64,000 bases of DNA from Pseudomonas fluorescens (GTDB lineage: Bacteria; Pseudomonadota; Gammaproteobacteria; Pseudomonadales; Pseudomonadaceae). Of this stretch, positions 21,739-31,338 are shown one piece after another (position 1 is the stretch's first letter; the number at the start of each line of letters is the position of its first letter). The stretch lies in contig NZ_LR134318.1 of assembly GCF_900636825.1 (NCBI RefSeq), positions 901,501 through 965,500 of the forward strand. Reading direction: 5' to 3'. The notes under the pieces are model-generated. The model saw only the letters and a list, made by a program, of their open reading frames with translations, had not been told where the DNA came from and searched no databases. The translations under genes and the position numbers were made by a program.

Positions 21739-23076
21739 ATGAGCAAAAAATATTTTGGTACCGACGGCATTCGCGGTCGTGTCGGTGTTTACCCGATTAC
21801 TCCTGATTTCATGCTGAAGCTTGGGTGGGCTGCCGGTATGGCGTTCCGCAAGATGGGCGCCTGCAAGGTTCTGGTCGGCAAGGACACGCGGATTTCCGGC
21901 TATATGTTTGAATCGGCACTCGAGGCCGGCCTGACCTCGGCGGGTGCCGATGTGATGCTGCTAGGCCCGATGCCGACCCCGGCGATCGCTTATCTGTCGC
22001 GCACGTTTCAGGCCGAGGCCGGTATCGTGATCAGTGCATCGCACAATCCCCATGACGATAACGGCATCAAGTTTTTCTCCGGTAAGGGCACCAAGCTGCC
22101 GGATGAGTTGGAGTTGATGATCGAGGAGTTGCTCGACACGCCAATGACCGTTGTTGAATCGAACAAGATCGGCAAGGTTTCGCGAATCAACGACGCCTCT
22201 GGGCGCTACATCGAATTTTGCAAAAGCAGCGTGCCGACCGGAACCAGTTTTTCTGGTCTGAAGATTGTCATCGACTGCGCGCATGGTGCGACCTATAAGG
22301 TGGCTCCGAGCGTGTTTCGTGAGTTGGGTGCGGAAGTCGTTGTGCTCTCGGCGCAGCCGAATGGCCTGAACATCAACGATAATTGCGGCTCAACCCATAT
22401 GGATCAGCTGCAGGCTGCGGTGCTGGCCGAGCACGCCGATCTGGGCATCGCTTTTGATGGCGATGGTGATCGGGTGCTGATGGTTGATCACACCGGTGCG
22501 ATCGTTGACGGTGACGAGTTGTTGTTCATCATTGCTCGAGATCTGCACGAGCGCGGCAAATTGCAGGGCGGTGTCGTCGGCACGCTGATGAGTAACCTGG
22601 GCCTGGAACTGGCGCTCGCGGATTTGTCGATCCCGTTCATTCGGGCGAATGTCGGCGACCGTTACGTCATTGCCGAGTTGCTTGAGCGCAACTGGCTGGT
22701 GGGCGGAGAAAACTCGGGGCATATCGTCTGCTTCAACCACACCACCACTGGTGACGCGATCATCGCGGCGTTGCAAGTACTGATGGCGCTGAGAACACGC
22801 AACGAAAGTCTCGCGCAATGCCGTCAGGCGCTGCGTAAATGCCCTCAGGTACTGATCAATGTGCGGTTTGGTGGCGGCGAGAGTCCGCTGGAGCATCCGG
22901 CTGTCAAGGAAGCCAGCGCTCGCGTGACCCAGGCGATGGCAGGTCGTGGACGTGTGCTTTTGCGCAAGTCCGGAACAGAGCCGTTGGTGCGCGTGATGGT
23001 TGAGGGCGAGGACGAAACCCAGGTTCGTAACTATGCCGAAGAACTGGCAAAACTGGTAACTGAAGTTTCTGCCTGA
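21739..23076 (+). CDS. glmM: Phosphoglucosamine mutase
   Basis: The 445-residue enzyme ([20 protein letters not shown]) has the four alpha-D-phosphohexomutase domains: the catalytic serine in [16 protein letters not shown], the Mg-binding AFDGDGDRV loop, the GGENSGH sugar loop and the C-terminal [15 protein letters not shown] phosphate-binding loop. It turns glucosamine-6-phosphate into glucosamine-1-phosphate for UDP-GlcNAc, hence peptidoglycan and LPS. GGAG precedes the ATG at good spacing. Confidence 0.98.
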   Translation: MSKKYFGTDGIRGRVGVYPITPDFMLKLGWAAGMAFRKMGACKVLVGKDTRISGYMFESALEAGLTSAGADVMLLGPMPTPAIAYLSRTFQAEAGIVISASHNPHDDNGIKFFSGKGTKLPDELELMIEELLDTPMTVVESNKIGKVSRINDASGRYIEFCKSSVPTGTSFSGLKIVIDCAHGATYKVAPSVFRELGAEVVVLSAQPNGLNINDNCGSTHMDQLQAAVLAEHADLGIAFDGDGDRVLMVDHTGAIVDGDELLFIIARDLHERGKLQGGVVGTLMSNLGLELALADLSIPFIRANVGDRYVIAELLERNWLVGGENSGHIVCFNHTTTGDAIIAALQVLMALRTRNESLAQCRQALRKCPQVLINVRFGGGESPLEHPAVKEASARVTQAMAGRGRVLLRKSGTEPLVRVMVEGEDETQVRNYAEELAKLVTEVSA

Positions 23077-23141
23077 TTCGGCTTGCAAGCCATGATTGTG
23101 TTGGGTAACATCTGCGCCCACTTTGACCGACGAGGTACAGC

Positions 23142-23897
23142 ATGCGTCGCCCTATGGTAGCTGGTAACTGGAAGATGCACGGTACCCGCGCCAGCGTCGC
23201 TGAGCTGATCAACGGCCTTCGTCATCTGGCCTTGCCTAGCGGTGTTGATGTCGCGGTATTCCCGCCTTGCTTGTATATCAATCAAGTGATTGATGGCTTG
23301 AAAGGCAAATCGATTTCGGTCGGTGCGCAGAACTCTGCGGTGGAAGCGATGCAAGGTGCATTGACGGGTGAGATTGCTCCCAGTCAATTAGTGGATGCAG
23401 GATGTTCCCTGGTACTTGTGGGGCACTCGGAACGCCGTCAGATAATGGGCGAGCGAGACGGAATGCTGAATCGCAAGTTCGCAGCGGCACAGGCATGTGG
23501 CTTGATCCCGGTGTTGTGTGTAGGGGAAACCCTCGAGCAGCGCGAAGCTGGGAAAACTCTTGAGGTTGTCGGGCGTCAGCTGGGCAGCATCATCGAGGAG
23601 CTGGGTGTAGGTGCTTTTGCCAAGGCAGTCATTGCTTATGAGCCGGTCTGGGCCATTGGTACCGGACTGACTGCAACGCCGCAACAGGCGCAGGATGTGC
23701 ATAAAGCCATCCGCGAACAGTTGGCGGCAGAGAATTCTGAAGTCGCGCGAGGTGTGCGGCTTCTATACGGCGGCAGCGTGAAGGCGGCCAATGCGGTCGA
23801 ACTGTTCGGCATGCCGGATATCGATGGGGGGCTCATTGGTGGAGCCTCCCTGAATGCAGATGAGTTCGGTGCGATCTGTCGCGCCGCGGGAAACTGA
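23142..23897 (+). CDS. tpiA: Triosephosphate isomerase
   Basis: The 251-residue TIM barrel ([20 protein letters not shown]) has the catalytic Lys in GNWKM, His in LVGHSERR, Glu in [11 protein letters not shown] and the phosphate-binding YGGSVKAAN and GGASL loops. It interconverts dihydroxyacetone phosphate and glyceraldehyde-3-phosphate. The position between glmM and secG is conserved in pseudomonads. Confidence 0.98.
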   Translation: MRRPMVAGNWKMHGTRASVAELINGLRHLALPSGVDVAVFPPCLYINQVIDGLKGKSISVGAQNSAVEAMQGALTGEIAPSQLVDAGCSLVLVGHSERRQIMGERDGMLNRKFAAAQACGLIPVLCVGETLEQREAGKTLEVVGRQLGSIIEELGVGAFAKAVIAYEPVWAIGTGLTATPQQAQDVHKAIREQLAAENSEVARGVRLLYGGSVKAANAVELFGMPDIDGGLIGGASLNADEFGAICRAAGN

Positions 23898-23901
23898 AAA
23901 A

Positions 23902-24285
23902 ATGCTGGAAACAGTCGTAGTCGTTTTTCATCTGCTGGGTGCATTGGGCGTAGTTGCTCTGGTTTTGCTGCAGCAGGGTAAGGGTGCGGACGCTGGCGCG
24001 TCTTTCGGAGCAGGTGCTTCAAATACTGTGTTCGGAAGCCAAGGTTCCTCTACCTTTCTTAGTAAGTTTACTGCTATACTTGCCGCCGGTTTCTTCATAA
24101 CCAGCTTGGGGTTAGGTTATTTTGCTAAAGAGAAAGCTCATCAGCTGACTCAAGCAGGTTTGCCAGATCCAGCAGTGTTGGAAGTACCTAAGCAACAACC
24201 GGCTTCTGATGATGTCCCGGTGCTTCAAGAGCAAAAGTCGGCTACTCCAGCGACTGACGTACCTCCAGCTCAAGAGCAGAAGTAA
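23902..24285 (+). CDS. secG: Preprotein translocase subunit SecG
   Basis: The 127-residue protein ([20 protein letters not shown]) has two membrane segments (1-20 and 54-74), the conserved [19 protein letters not shown] loop and the [12 protein letters not shown] motif. It associates with SecYE in the inner membrane. The ATG at 23902 lies 4 bp after the tpiA stop; an in-frame upstream ATG (23854) lies inside tpiA. The C-terminal tail (residues 88-127) is Pro/Gln-rich and low in complexity. Lower GC than the neighbouring genes is noticeable. Confidence 0.95.
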   Translation: MLETVVVVFHLLGALGVVALVLLQQGKGADAGASFGAGASNTVFGSQGSSTFLSKFTAILAAGFFITSLGLGYFAKEKAHQLTQAGLPDPAVLEVPKQQPASDDVPVLQEQKSATPATDVPPAQEQK

Positions 24286-24306
24286 GAAGGGTTTCAAAGT
24301 AGTTTT

Positions 24307-24392
24307 GCCGAGGTGGTGGAATTGGTAGACACGCAACCTTGAGGTGGTTGTGCCCATAGGGTGTAGGGGTTCGAGTCCCCTTCTCGGTACCA
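24307..24392 (+). tRNA. tRNA-Leu (anticodon GAG)
   Basis: The 86-nt cloverleaf has acceptor GCCGAGG paired with TCTCGGT (two G-T pairs), D arm TGGAATTGGTAGACA, an anticodon stem CAACC/GGTTG with loop TTGAGGT (GAG at 24341-24343), a long class II variable arm (TGCCCATAGGGTGTA), T arm GGGGTTCGAGTCCCC and an encoded CCA. It reads CUU/CUC codons. Confidence 0.97.
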
Positions 24393-24404
24393 ATTAGTCA
24401 GGAG

Positions 24405-24426
24405 AGCCCGCTGTTGCGGGCTTTCT
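24405..24426 (+). terminator. Terminator after tRNA-Leu
   Basis: AGCCCGC-TGTT-GCGGGCT followed by TTCTT. It begins 13 bp after the tRNA. Confidence 0.75.
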
Positions 24427-24444
24427 TGCAGGTGGAAGGTTACA

Positions 24445-24473
24445 TTGACCCTATAAGGGATCGGTCGTATACT
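24445..24473 (+). promoter_or_regulatory. Sigma-70 promoter of the initiator tRNA and rimP-nusA-infB operon
   Basis: TTGACC (24445-24450) and TATACT (24468-24473) are spaced by exactly 17 bp. The predicted start is about 10 bp before the tRNA, and GCCCC follows, resembling a stringent discriminator. Confidence 0.82.
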
Positions 24474-24489
24474 TCCGCCCCAGCTTTGT

Positions 24490-24566
<77 letters not shown>

Positions 24567-24574
24567 GTTTCAGG

Positions 24575-24596
24575 AGCCCCTTTTAAGGGGCTTTTT
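24575..24596 (+). terminator. Terminator-like hairpin after initiator tRNA
   Basis: AGCCCCTT-TT-AAGGGGCT followed by TTTTT. It begins 8 bp after the tRNA; some read-through would be needed to transcribe rimP from the tRNA promoter. Confidence 0.8.
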
Positions 24597-24612
24597 GTTA
24601 GCTGGATACTTT

Positions 24613-24664
24613 CAACGCCGCTGTTCGACGGCGTTTCAAGGATGGGCGTTAGGCCCATTTTTTT
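24613..24664 (+). terminator. Tandem hairpins before rimP, the second a terminator
   Basis: AACGCCG-CTGTTCGA-CGGCGTT is followed by ATGGGC-GTTAG-GCCCAT and a run of seven T. Together with the 24575 hairpin this gives three stems in the leader of the rimP-nusA-infB transcript. Confidence 0.7.
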
Positions 24665-24705
24665 ATTTTGCAAAGCATGCACATATCATGCACTAGGGGG
24701 TTCAG

Positions 24706-25164
24706 GTGTCGAGCAAGCTAGAAGAGTTGCAGGCCTTGCTGGCCCCGGTGGTCGTGGCCCTGGGCTATGAATGCTGGGGTATCGAGTTTTCGGCTCAGGG
24801 TCGTCACTCGATGTTGCGCGTTTATATCGATAAAGAGGGCGGTGTGCTGGTGGACGATTGCGCCATTGTCAGCCGTCAGATCAGCGGTGTGCTGGATGTT
24901 GAAGATCCAATTTCCGTTGAATATACCCTCGAAGTTTCCTCGCCTGGCATGGAGCGCCCACTGTTCACTCTTGAGCAGTTTGCAAAATTTGCCGGTGAAC
25001 AAGTGAAGATCAAGCTGCGCTCGCCTTTCGAAGGTCGACGCAACTTTCAGGGCCTTCTGCGCGGTGTAGAAGAGCAGGACGTCGTGGTGCAGGTAGACGA
25101 CCATGAGTTTCTGTTGCCGATCGATATGATCGACAAGGCCAACATTATTCCCAGTTTTGACTGA
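24706..25164 (+). CDS. rimP: Ribosome maturation factor RimP
   Basis: The 152-residue protein starts at GTG (24706) after AGGGGG and has the RimP two-domain form: N-terminal [23 protein letters not shown] with [18 protein letters not shown] and [20 protein letters not shown], then an Sm-like C-terminal barrel. It binds the pre-30S subunit and helps assemble it. It is the first protein gene of the rimP-nusA-infB-rbfA-truB cluster. Confidence 0.96.
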   Translation: MSSKLEELQALLAPVVVALGYECWGIEFSAQGRHSMLRVYIDKEGGVLVDDCAIVSRQISGVLDVEDPISVEYTLEVSSPGMERPLFTLEQFAKFAGEQVKIKLRSPFEGRRNFQGLLRGVEEQDVVVQVDDHEFLLPIDMIDKANIIPSFD

Positions 25165-25211
25165 GACGCGGATCCCGCGGATCCAATGGCTTGCGAAAGG
25201 CGAGGCGTACG

Positions 25212-26693
25212 ATGAGCAAAGAAGTACTGCTGGTTGTTGAGTCGGTATCCAATGAAAAGGGCGTACCGGCAAGCGTAATTTTTGAAGCGTTGGAGCTGGC
25301 GTTGGCCACTGCTACCAAAAAGCGCTTTGAAGACGAAGTAGATCTGCGTGTGGAAATTAATCGCCACACCGGTTCCTACGAAACATTCCGTCGCTGGACG
25401 GTCGTCGAAGAGAATGATCTCGACGATCCGGCTATCGAGACCTGGCCGAGCAAGGTTGCCCTGACGCATCCGGGTGCCAACGTAGGCGACGTCGTCGAAG
25501 AAAAGATCGAATCCATCGAGTTCGGCCGCATTGCTGCACAGACTGCCAAGCAAGTCATCGTGCAAAAAGTGCGTGAAGCCGAGCGCGCTCAAGTGGTCGA
25601 TGCTTATCGCGAGCGCCTGGGAGAAATCATCTCCGGCACCGTGAAAAAGGTCACCCGCGACAACGTGATCGTCGACCTTGGCAACAATGCAGAAGCGTTG
25701 CTGGCCCGTGAAGACATCATTTCTCGCGAAACCTTCCGTGTCGGCGTGCGTCTGCGTGCGCTGCTCAAGGAAATCCGCACCGAGAACCGTGGCCCGCAGC
25801 TGATCCTGTCGCGTACCGCGCCGGAAATGCTGATCGAGCTGTTCCGTATCGAAGTGCCGGAAATCGCTGAAGGCCTGATCGAAGTAATGGCGGCGTCCCG
25901 TGATCCGGGTTCGCGTGCCAAGATCGCCGTCCGCTCCAAGGACAAACGCATCGACCCGCAGGGCGCTTGCATCGGTATGCGCGGTTCGCGCGTCCAGGCA
26001 GTGTCGGGTGAGTTGGGCGGTGAGCGTGTTGATATCGTTCTGTGGGACGACAACCCGGCTCAGTTCGTAATCAACGCCATGTCCCCGGCTGAGGTTGCGG
26101 CAATTATCGTTGACGAAGATGCCCATGCCATGGACATCGCCGTTGGCGCAGACAATCTCGCTCAGGCCATCGGTCGTGGTGGTCAGAACGTGCGTCTGGC
26201 CAGCCAATTGACTGGCTGGACCCTGAACGTGATGACCGAATCGGACATCCAGGCCAAGCAGCAAGCAGAAACCGGCGACATCCTGCGCAACTTCATCGAC
26301 GAGCTGGAAGTCGACGAAGATCTGGCACAGGTGCTGGTAGATGAAGGCTTCACCAGCCTGGAAGAGATTGCCTACGTACCGTTGGAAGAAATGCTCAACA
26401 TCGACGGCTTTGACGAAGATACCGTCAACGAGCTTCGCGCTCGTGCCAAGGATCGTTTGTTGACCAAAGCCATCGCTACTGAGGAAAAGCTGGCAGACGC
26501 CCATCCGGCCGAAGACCTGCTCTCGCTTGAGGGTATGGACAAGGATTTGGCGATGGAACTGGCGGTGCGCGGCGTAATTACCCGCGAAGACCTGGCCGAG
26601 CAGTCTATTGACGACCTGCTCGACATCGACGGCATTGACGATGATCGTGCCGGCAAGTTGATCATGGCCGCCCGAGCCCATTGGTTCGAGTAA
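25212..26693 (+). CDS. nusA: Transcription termination/antitermination factor NusA
   Basis: The 493-residue protein ([20 protein letters not shown]) has the N-terminal RNA polymerase-binding domain (1-~125), S1 domain, KH1 and KH2 (around [14 protein letters not shown] and [13 protein letters not shown]) and two acidic C-terminal helix-hairpin repeats (about 360-493), as in E. coli NusA. It modulates pausing, intrinsic and Rho termination and rRNA antitermination. The ATG at 25212 gives the canonical N terminus; an upstream in-frame ATG at 25191 does not. Confidence 0.99.
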   Translation: MSKEVLLVVESVSNEKGVPASVIFEALELALATATKKRFEDEVDLRVEINRHTGSYETFRRWTVVEENDLDDPAIETWPSKVALTHPGANVGDVVEEKIESIEFGRIAAQTAKQVIVQKVREAERAQVVDAYRERLGEIISGTVKKVTRDNVIVDLGNNAEALLAREDIISRETFRVGVRLRALLKEIRTENRGPQLILSRTAPEMLIELFRIEVPEIAEGLIEVMAASRDPGSRAKIAVRSKDKRIDPQGACIGMRGSRVQAVSGELGGERVDIVLWDDNPAQFVINAMSPAEVAAIIVDEDAHAMDIAVGADNLAQAIGRGGQNVRLASQLTGWTLNVMTESDIQAKQQAETGDILRNFIDELEVDEDLAQVLVDEGFTSLEEIAYVPLEEMLNIDGFDEDTVNELRARAKDRLLTKAIATEEKLADAHPAEDLLSLEGMDKDLAMELAVRGVITREDLAEQSIDDLLDIDGIDDDRAGKLIMAARAHWFE

Positions 26694-26720
26694 TTAGGCG
26701 CGGCCTGAGGAGAGAAGTGC

Positions 26721-29249
26721 ATGACGCAAGTCACGGTGAAACAACTGGCCGATGAGGTCAAAACACCGGTAGAGCGCCTGTTGCAGCAGATGCGTGAGGC
26801 AGGTCTGCCGCACACCGCCGCCGAAGAGAATGTGACTGACAGTGAGAAGCAGTCCCTGCTGACTCACTTGAAGAGCAGTCACAAGGCGAAAGTGGAAGAA
26901 CCACGCAAGATCACGCTGCAGCGTAAAACCACCAGCACCCTGCGGGTTGCTGGTAGCAAGAGCATCAGCGTAGAAGTTCGCAAGAAGAAAGTTTTCGTAC
27001 AGCGCAGCCCGGAAGAAATCGAAGCCGAGCGCAAACGTGAACTGGATGAGCGTCGCGCAGTAGAAAACGCTGCCCGTCAAAAGGCTGAAGAAGAAGCCAA
27101 GCAGCGCGCCGAAGAAGAAGCGCGTCGCCAGCCTGCTGCTCAGACTGCAAACAGCGACGCCGTTGCGGCGCCGGCTGCTGCTGCCGAACCGGTACGCGAA
27201 AGCGCGCCAGTAGTGGCTGCTGCTCCAGCGCCATCCGCTGACGTTCGCAACAAGCAGAACGAACAGCGCCGTCCGGACAAGCCACGTGCAGACGATAACA
27301 ATCGTCGCAGCGGTGGCGGTGATGGTGAGCGTAAAAACGCTCCGCATCGCGCTTCGGTCAAAGAAAAAGCGCCGGCGCCACGTGTGGCACCACGCACTAC
27401 CGACGAAGAAAGCGATGGCTTCCGTCGTGGTGGTCGCGGCAAGGCCAAGCTGAAAAAGCGCAACGCCCACGGTTTCCAGAGCCCAACCGGTCCTGTCGTG
27501 CGTGATGTGCAGATCGGCGAGACCATCACTGTTGGCGATCTGGCCAATCAGATGTCGGTCAAGGCTGCTGAAATCATCAAGTTCATGTTCAAACTGGGTA
27601 CTCCAGCGACCATCAACCAGGTGCTTGATCAGGAAACTGCTCAACTGGTAGCCGAAGAACTGGGCCACAAAGTGACCCTGGTCAGCGACACCGCCCTGGA
27701 AGATTCCCTGGCCGAGTCCCTGAAGTTTGAAGGTGAGTCGTTCTCCCGTGCACCGGTCGTGACCGTAATGGGCCACGTAGACCACGGTAAAACCTCGCTG
27801 CTCGACTACATTCGTCGTGCCAAGGTGGCCGCTGGCGAAGCCGGTGGTATCACCCAGCACATTGGTGCCTACCACGTTGAAACCGAACGCGGCATGGTTA
27901 CCTTCCTCGACACCCCGGGTCACGCTGCGTTTACCGCAATGCGTGCTCGTGGTGCCAAGGCCACCGATATCGTGATCCTCGTGGTTGCAGCGGATGACGG
28001 CGTGATGCCGCAGACCATTGAAGCTGTTCAGCACGCGGTAGCGGCTGGCGTTCCACTGGTTGTAGCGGTGAACAAAATCGACAAGCCGGGCGCCGATCTC
28101 GACCGCATCCGTAGCGAACTGTCGGTTCACGGCGTGACTTCCGAAGAGTGGGGCGGTGACACGCCGTTCGTACCGGTGTCGGCGAAAGTCGGTACTGGCG
28201 TGGACGAGCTGCTGGAAGCCGTTCTGCTGCAGGCTGAAGTTCTCGAACTGAAAGCGACTCCATCGGCTCCTGGCCGTGGTGTTGTGGTTGAATCGCGTCT
28301 CGACAAGGGTCGTGGCCCGGTCGCAACCGTTCTGGTTCAAGACGGTACTCTGCGCCAAGGCGACATGGTGCTGGTCGGTTCGAACTACGGCCGTGTACGT
28401 GCCATGCTCGACGAGAACGGCAAGCCAATCAAGGAAGCCGGTCCGGCCATTCCTGTCGAGATTCTCGGCCTGGACGGTACCCCGGACGCTGGCGACGAGA
28501 TGAGCGTGGTTGCCGACGAGAAGAAAGCCCGTGAAGTGGCTCTGTTCCGTCAAGGCAAGTTCCGCGAAGTCAAACTGGCTCGCGCTCACGCCGGCAAGCT
28601 GGAAAACATTTTCGAAAACATGGGTCAGGCGGAGAAGAAGACGCTCAACATCGTCCTCAAATCCGACGTCCGTGGTTCGCTGGAAGCGTTGAACGGCGCC
28701 TTGAATGGCCTGGGCAACGACGAAGTTCAAGTGCGCGTAGTAGGCGGCGGTGTCGGTGGTATCACCGAGTCCGACGCTAACCTGGCACTGGCTTCCAACG
28801 CTGTACTGTTCGGCTTCAACGTGCGTGCCGATGCTGGCGCACGGAAGATCGTCGAGCAGGAAGGTCTGGACATGCGTTACTACAACGTGATCTACGACAT
28901 CATCGAAGACGTCAAGAAAGCCCTCACCGGCATGCTCGGCAGCGATGTTCGCGAGAACATCCTGGGTGTGGCCGAAGTGCGTGACGTGTTCCGTTCGCCG
29001 AAGTTTGGCGCGATCGCTGGTTGCATGGTGATCGAAGGTGTTGTGCACCGTAACCGTCCGATCCGTGTACTGCGTGAAGACATCGTTATCTTCGAAGGCG
29101 AGCTGGAATCCCTGCGCCGCTTCAAGGATGACGCTTCCGAAGTACGTGCCGGCATGGAATGCGGTATCGGCGTGAAGAGCTACAACGACGTCAAAGTCGG
29201 CGACAAGATCGAAGTCTTCGAGAAGGTTCAGGTTGCTCGCAGCCTCTGA
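26721..29249 (+). CDS. infB: Translation initiation factor IF-2
   Basis: The 842-residue protein has the IF2N helix domain ([20 protein letters not shown]), a charged, Ala/Glu/Arg-rich linker (about 60-270), a second IF2N-like segment ([20 protein letters not shown]), the GTPase domain (G1 GHVDHGKT at about 351-358, G3 DTPGH, G4 NKID) and C-terminal domains that bind fMet-tRNA. It delivers initiator tRNA to the 30S subunit; initiator tRNA-Met is encoded at the head of the same cluster. Confidence 0.99.
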   Translation: MTQVTVKQLADEVKTPVERLLQQMREAGLPHTAAEENVTDSEKQSLLTHLKSSHKAKVEEPRKITLQRKTTSTLRVAGSKSISVEVRKKKVFVQRSPEEIEAERKRELDERRAVENAARQKAEEEAKQRAEEEARRQPAAQTANSDAVAAPAAAAEPVRESAPVVAAAPAPSADVRNKQNEQRRPDKPRADDNNRRSGGGDGERKNAPHRASVKEKAPAPRVAPRTTDEESDGFRRGGRGKAKLKKRNAHGFQSPTGPVVRDVQIGETITVGDLANQMSVKAAEIIKFMFKLGTPATINQVLDQETAQLVAEELGHKVTLVSDTALEDSLAESLKFEGESFSRAPVVTVMGHVDHGKTSLLDYIRRAKVAAGEAGGITQHIGAYHVETERGMVTFLDTPGHAAFTAMRARGAKATDIVILVVAADDGVMPQTIEAVQHAVAAGVPLVVAVNKIDKPGADLDRIRSELSVHGVTSEEWGGDTPFVPVSAKVGTGVDELLEAVLLQAEVLELKATPSAPGRGVVVESRLDKGRGPVATVLVQDGTLRQGDMVLVGSNYGRVRAMLDENGKPIKEAGPAIPVEILGLDGTPDAGDEMSVVADEKKAREVALFRQGKFREVKLARAHAGKLENIFENMGQAEKKTLNIVLKSDVRGSLEALNGALNGLGNDEVQVRVVGGGVGGITESDANLALASNAVLFGFNVRADAGARKIVEQEGLDMRYYNVIYDIIEDVKKALTGMLGSDVRENILGVAEVRDVFRSPKFGAIAGCMVIEGVVHRNRPIRVLREDIVIFEGELESLRRFKDDASEVRAGMECGIGVKSYNDVKVGDKIEVFEKVQVARSL

Positions 29250-29320
29250 CTCGCGCACTTCAGGAGCCGTGATGGTCGGCCGCACTCAACAGTGCGGCGC
29301 ATCACCCGGACTCTAAACGC

Positions 29321-29354
29321 AACGCCCGGTCTGGCTTTTGTCAGGCCGGGCGTT
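29321..29354 (+). other. Hairpin between infB and rbfA
   Basis: AACGCCCGG...CCGGGCGTT with a 16-nt loop that itself pairs in part. There is no T-run, so it is probably an RNA processing or stabilising stem within the operon, not a terminator. Confidence 0.6.
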
Positions 29355-29408
29355 TGCCGCTTTCAGACCTTGCGGGTTTCACCGCCGGGCAGTAACAGGT
29401 AACAAAAC

Positions 29409-29810
29409 ATGGCAAAAGAATACAGCCGTACCCAACGTATCGGCGATCAGATGCAGCGTGAGCTGGCTCAACTGATCCGTCGCGAAGTCAAAGACCCGCG
29501 CGTTGGTCTGGTCACCATTACTGCAGTGGAAGTCAGCCGTGACGTCGGTCACGCGAAGATCTTCATCACCGTGATGGGGCAGGACAATGCCGAAGATATC
29601 GCGCAAAGCATCAAGGTGCTGAACGCTGCCGCAGGTTTCCTGCGCATGCAACTGGCCCGTGAAATGAAGCTGCGCAGCGTGCCGCAATTGCATTTCCACT
29701 ACGACGAGTCTGTCGTGCGTGGTGCGCATTTGTCGGCCCTGATCGAGCGTGCCGTTGCTGAAGACAATCAGCATCCGGTCGCTGCTGAACCTGAAGACAC
29801 CAAGGAGTAA
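29409..29810 (+). CDS. rbfA: Ribosome-binding factor A
   Basis: The 133-residue KH-type protein ([20 protein letters not shown]) has the RbfA segments [20 protein letters not shown] and [25 protein letters not shown]. It is needed for 30S maturation and cold adaptation. The end of the gene (AAGGAGTAA) supplies the ribosome site for truB. Confidence 0.98.
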   Translation: MAKEYSRTQRIGDQMQRELAQLIRREVKDPRVGLVTITAVEVSRDVGHAKIFITVMGQDNAEDIAQSIKVLNAAAGFLRMQLAREMKLRSVPQLHFHYDESVVRGAHLSALIERAVAEDNQHPVAAEPEDTKE

Positions 29811-29814
29811 TTCG

Positions 29815-30732
29815 TTGGCTCAGGTTAAACGTATCCGTCGTAACGTCAGCGGTATCATCCTGCTCGACAAGCCGCTGGGGTTCACCTCCAACGCCGCGTT
29901 GCAGAAGGTTCGCTGGTTGCTCAACGCCGAGAAGGCCGGTCACACCGGCAGCCTCGACCCGTTGGCTACTGGCGTGTTGCCGCTGTGCTTCGGCGAAGCG
30001 ACCAAATTCTCGCAATACTTGCTCGATTCCGACAAGGCCTACGAAACGCTGGCACAGCTCGGCAAAACCACCACCACGGCAGACGCCGAGGGTGAAGTTT
30101 TGCAAGAGCGGCCGGTGACCGTTGGTCGCGCCGATATCGAAGCGGCGTTGCCGAAATTTCGTGGTCAAATCAGCCAGATACCGCCGATGTACTCGGCGCT
30201 CAAGCGTGATGGCCAGCCGTTGTACAAGCTGGCTCGTGCAGGTGAAGTAGTGGAGCGCGAACCGCGTTCTGTTACTATTGCGCGCTTGGAATTACTGGCC
30301 TTCGAAGGCGATACTGCGCGTCTTGCGGTGGATTGCAGCAAGGGCACCTATATCCGCACGCTGGTGGAGGATATCGGTGAGCAACTTGGTTGTGGTGCGT
30401 ACGTCGCTGAATTGCGTCGTACCCAGGCCGGGCCTTTCACCCTGGCGCAGACCGTGACCCTCGAAGAGCTGGAAGCGGTACATGCCGAAGGCGGCAATGA
30501 AGCGGTTGATCGCTTCCTGATGCCATCGGACAGCGGCCTGCAGGATTGGCCGTTGTTGCAGTTCTCCGAAGCGAGCGCGTTCTACTGGCTCAACGGCCAG
30601 CCGGTGCGTGCCCCGGATGCTCCGAAGTTCGGCATGGTGCGGGTTCAGGATCACAATGGTCGCTTCATCGGTATCGGTGAAGTGAGCGAAGACGGACGCA
30701 TCGCGCCCCGTCGACTGATTCGGTCAGAATGA
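29815..30732 (+). CDS. truB: tRNA pseudouridine(55) synthase TruB
   Basis: The 305-residue protein starts at TTG (29815), 4 bp after rbfA and 7 bp after the AAGGAG inside the rbfA end. It carries the catalytic Asp in [15 protein letters not shown], the [11 protein letters not shown] and [16 protein letters not shown] segments and a C-terminal PUA domain (about 245-305). It makes pseudouridine 55 in the T loop of tRNAs. An ATG-initiated reading 66 bp earlier would lie inside rbfA with an unrelated N terminus. Confidence 0.97.
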   Translation: MAQVKRIRRNVSGIILLDKPLGFTSNAALQKVRWLLNAEKAGHTGSLDPLATGVLPLCFGEATKFSQYLLDSDKAYETLAQLGKTTTTADAEGEVLQERPVTVGRADIEAALPKFRGQISQIPPMYSALKRDGQPLYKLARAGEVVEREPRSVTIARLELLAFEGDTARLAVDCSKGTYIRTLVEDIGEQLGCGAYVAELRRTQAGPFTLAQTVTLEELEAVHAEGGNEAVDRFLMPSDSGLQDWPLLQFSEASAFYWLNGQPVRAPDAPKFGMVRVQDHNGRFIGIGEVSEDGRIAPRRLIRSE

Positions 30733-30807
30733 CCGGAACCGGTCTGCGTAAAAGCAGGCCGGCGAGTGTGGCTGTTAACAGGCATGGTCACTACTCATTT
30801 ATAGATA

Positions 30808-30855
30808 CAGGGATTTGTCCCTGGCCTGTTGAAACTGTTTTTTTGAAACAGTTTC
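30808..30855 (+). promoter_or_regulatory. Two hairpins in the rpsO leader
   Basis: CAGGGA-TTTG-TCCCTG (30808-30823) and GAAACTGTTT-TTTTG-AAACAGTTTC (30831-30855) lie just before the rpsO ribosome site (AAGGAAGG, 30861-30868). Ribosomal protein S15 represses its own mRNA through leader structures in several bacteria; this may be the equivalent element, or a terminator-like stem after truB. Confidence 0.55.
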
Positions 30856-30876
30856 CTGATAAGGAAGGATTGCCTC

Positions 30877-31146
30877 ATGGCTCTCGACGTTCAAGAAAAA
30901 GCTCAAATCGTTGCTGACTACCAGCAAGCTGTTGGTGACACTGGTTCGCCAGAAGTGCAAGTTGCACTGCTGACCGCCAACATCAACAAACTGCAAGGTC
31001 ACTTCAAGGCCAACGGTAAAGATCACCACTCCCGTCGTGGTCTGATCCGCATGGTAAACCAGCGTCGCAAGCTGCTGGACTACCTGAAAGGCAAGGACGT
31101 GAGCCGTTACAGCGCTCTGATCGCTCGCCTGGGTCTGCGTCGCTAA
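30877..31146 (+). CDS. rpsO: 30S ribosomal protein S15
   Basis: The 89-residue protein ([20 protein letters not shown]) is full-length S15 with four helices and the rRNA-binding [22 protein letters not shown]. It binds the central domain of 16S rRNA. The codon choice is strongly biased, as in highly expressed genes. It precedes pnp as in E. coli. Confidence 0.99.
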   Translation: MALDVQEKAQIVADYQQAVGDTGSPEVQVALLTANINKLQGHFKANGKDHHSRRGLIRMVNQRRKLLDYLKGKDVSRYSALIARLGLRR

Positions 31147-31180
31147 TCAGCGATTGCGCTATGAGGTTGGTGGTCTGTCG

Positions 31181-31206
31181 GACGTCAGTGGTTTACCGCT
31201 GGCGTC
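31181..31206 (+). promoter_or_regulatory. Stem-loop in the rpsO-pnp intergenic RNA
   Basis: GACGTCAGTGG-TTTA-CCGCTGGCGTC forms an 11-bp stem with two G-U pairs. It lies 133 bp before the pnp start. In E. coli an RNase III-cut stem in the pnp leader is the basis of PNPase autoregulation; this could play the same part. Confidence 0.55.
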
Positions 31207-31338
31207 TTGCAGGCTCCCAGCCTCAAGTTTTATCTGGATGCACGTTTTACCCTGGACAGGCGTTGGGCCGATTCCCGACATTGCCCAAGAATTCGCAAGA
31301 ACCGATTTCCCCAAGAGCCACAAAGAAGGTAGGACACC

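Noticed and set aside
24307..24392. G-T pair at the acceptor end (G1-T72) of tRNA-Leu(GAG)
   Set aside because: By recall E. coli tRNA-Leu(GAG) also ends CGGUACCA with this wobble, so it is normal.
26694..29285. 863-codon antisense frame across infB
   Set aside because: Shadow of infB; no ribosome site or motif.
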